From positions 3,002,501 to 3,066,500 of the forward strand of contig NZ_CP023747.1 in NCBI RefSeq assembly GCF_008704995.1: a stretch of 64,000 nucleotides of DNA, read 5' to 3'. Below, in pieces: positions 62,793 through 64,000 of the stretch. Origin of the DNA: Streptomyces nodosus. GTDB lineage: Bacteria; Actinomycetota; Actinomycetes; Streptomycetales; Streptomycetaceae. Each line of letters begins with the position of its first letter. The stretch's first letter is position 1. The translations under genes were made by a program, and so were the position numbers. The notes under the pieces were generated by a model. The model was not told where the DNA came from, made no database searches, and saw only the letters and a list, made by a program, of their open reading frames with translations.

Positions 62793-64000
62793 TCAGAGGC
62801 GCTCGGTGAGCACCGCACGGCGGGCGGGCGCGGGGACGGTCGCCGGTGGCACGGCCGGCGGGCACGCCATGGCGGCGGGGGCCGGACGGCGGTCCGCGGG
62901 CGGGACCACCGGCGGTTGCCAGGCGCTCTCCCCGAGGACCACCCGGCGCACGATCCGCTCGGCGGCGCGCCCGTCGTCATGGGGGCAGAACCGCTCGCGG
63001 AACGACGTCCGCAGCCGCGCCGAGCGGGAGTCGCACCAGCGGCCGCCGGCGAAGACGTCGATCAGCTCGTCCTCGTCGCGCGCGATCGCGCCCGGCGGGA
63101 AGCCGCGCAGATCGAAGTAGGTGCCGCGGGTCGCCTCGTACGTCTCCCAGTCGTCGGCGTACACCACGATCGGCCGGTCCAGATTGGCGTAGTCGAACAT
63201 GATCGACGAGAAGTCGGTGACCAGGACGTCCGAGGCCAGGCACAGCGACTCCACGCTCGGACGGCCGGAGACATCGATCACCCGGCCGCTCGAGGTCCGC
63301 GCGGGCGGTGCGCCGTGCCCGGGGTGGGCACGGGTCAGCAGGACGAAGCGCGGGCCGAGCCGTTGCAGCAGCCGCTCCGGATCGAGGGCGGGACTCCCCT
63401 CGCGCCGGTGGTCGCGGTATGTCGGCGCGTAGAGGATCGCCACCGAGTCCTCGGGGATGCCGAGGGTCTGCCGCAGCCGGGTCACATCGGCCGCGGTGGC
63501 GTGCGCGAAGACGTCGTTGCGGGGGAGCCCGTACTCCAGCGCGGTGAACCCGGAGGGGTATGCGCGCTCCCACACCAGGGTGGAGTGACGGTTGCCGGAC
63601 AGGACGTAGTCCCAGGTGTCGGCGGAGCGCAGCATCCGGGCGAGGTCGGTGTCGCGGGGGCCGGCCGGACGGCCCAGGAGGTCCAGGCCCATCCGGGCGA
63701 GCGGGGTGCCCCGCCGGGTCTGGATCAGCACCTGGCCGGGGCGTTTGACCATGCGGTCGTCGAAGTCCGCGTTGTGGACGAGGTATGTGGAGCGGGCCAG
63801 TGCGGTCCAGTACGCGGCCGAGCCGGGCCGCAGCCGGCGGGTGGCGACCGGGACGGTGTGCTGGTGCTCGGGCCGGGCGATCCACGCCGTGCGGATGTGC
63901 GGGACCAGCTGACGGAACGCCGACTCCAGGGCGCCCGGGTTGCAGCCGTAGACGCCTCCCCCGTCACGGGTGAAGACGGCCCGGTCGGCGCGCAGCGGGA
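62793..64000 (-). CDS. TagF-like CDP-glycerol glycerophosphotransferase, 3' part (5' end outside window)
   Basis: The reading frame stays open to the window edge. About 402 residues are present: GCNPGALESAFRQLVPHIRT, YLVHNADFDDRMVKRPGQ, RRGTPLARMGLDLLG, YGLPRNDVFAHATAADVTRL, ILYAPTYRDHRREG and VLVTDFSSIMFDYANLDRPI. These are the TagF-domain motifs shared with the two downstream paralogues. The conserved HGTP motif is RGTP here, so the catalytic His appears replaced by Arg. The C-terminal tail is Pro/Ala-rich. The gene lies 66 bp upstream of the next paralogue on the same strand. Confidence 0.88.
   Translation of the reverse strand, partial: PLRADRAVFTRDGGGVYGCNPGALESAFRQLVPHIRTAWIARPEHQHTVPVATRRLRPGSAAYWTALARSTYLVHNADFDDRMVKRPGQVLIQTRRGTPLARMGLDLLGRPAGPRDTDLARMLRSADTWDYVLSGNRHSTLVWERAYPSGFTALEYGLPRNDVFAHATAADVTRLRQTLGIPEDSVAILYAPTYRDHRREGSPALDPERLLQRLGPRFVLLTRAHPGHGAPPARTSSGRVIDVSGRPSVESLCLASDVLVTDFSSIMFDYANLDRPIVVYADDWETYEATRGTYFDLRGFPPGAIARDEDELIDVFAGGRWCDSRSARLRTSFRERFCPHDDGRAAERIVRRVVLGESAWQPPVVPPADRRPAPAAMACPPAVPPATVPAPARRAVLTERL

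Overview
The window is chromosomal DNA from a high-GC actinobacterium, almost certainly a Streptomyces. The gene set and order murA-hup-malic enzyme-HelD helicase-anti-sigma/sigma, mtrA-mtrB-lpqB-comF-hpf, secA, and the 180-kDa-class NAD-glutamate dehydrogenase are characteristic. GC at third codon positions is very high and GTG starts are frequent.

Layout. 1-12.4 kb is core chromosome: the 3' end of murA, hup (HU protein), a malic enzyme with an N-terminal ACT domain, a HelD-family ATPase, an overlapping ECF sigma/anti-sigma pair, a CGNR zinc-finger protein, and a coupled acyltransferase / deacetylase-glycosyltransferase pair resembling the mat (PNAG-like exopolysaccharide) genes. At about 12.37 kb both strands change identity abruptly. 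The minus strand is the 5'-truncated deacetylase-glycosyltransferase; the plus strand is only the C-terminal half of mtnA. From there genes follow the mtnA-mtrA-mtrB-lpqB-comF-hpf-response regulator-alkX-like-GNAT-secA order. From memory of S. coelicolor numbering this order descends (SCO3014 to SCO2999), whereas the left arm ascends (SCO2949 to about SCO2962). I read this as an inversion breakpoint that cut two genes.

12.9-36.9 kb is housekeeping and signalling: the MtrAB-LpqB envelope-stress operon, ribosome hibernation factor, orphan NarL-type regulator, SecA, a Rv3235-like protein with a large Thr/Ala-rich expansion, several small enzymes, the giant glutamate dehydrogenase, and a coupled GtrA/polytopic membrane pair. 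An array of about 0.75 kb of 134-bp hairpin repeats (36.9-37.6 kb) follows.

37.7-64 kb is a cell-envelope glycopolymer region. It has four proteins with TagF-like CDP-glycerol glycerophosphotransferase domains, a TagGH-type ABC exporter, stand-alone GT2 enzymes, GT87 and GT39-like membrane transferases (the latter frameshifted), a TetR regulator divergent from the exporter, and an orphan Imm49-like immunity protein. Embedded in it (51.4-58.2 kb) is an accessory islet: two TIG-repeat proteins without signal peptides, a secreted SH3-plus-collagen-like protein with about 162 uninterrupted Gly-X-Y triplets, a cyclophilin remnant, a GT2-TPR glycosyltransferase that may modify the collagen, and an ISAs1-type transposase remnant. 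The collagen/glycosyltransferase/TIG islet and the inversion breakpoint are the main points of interest.
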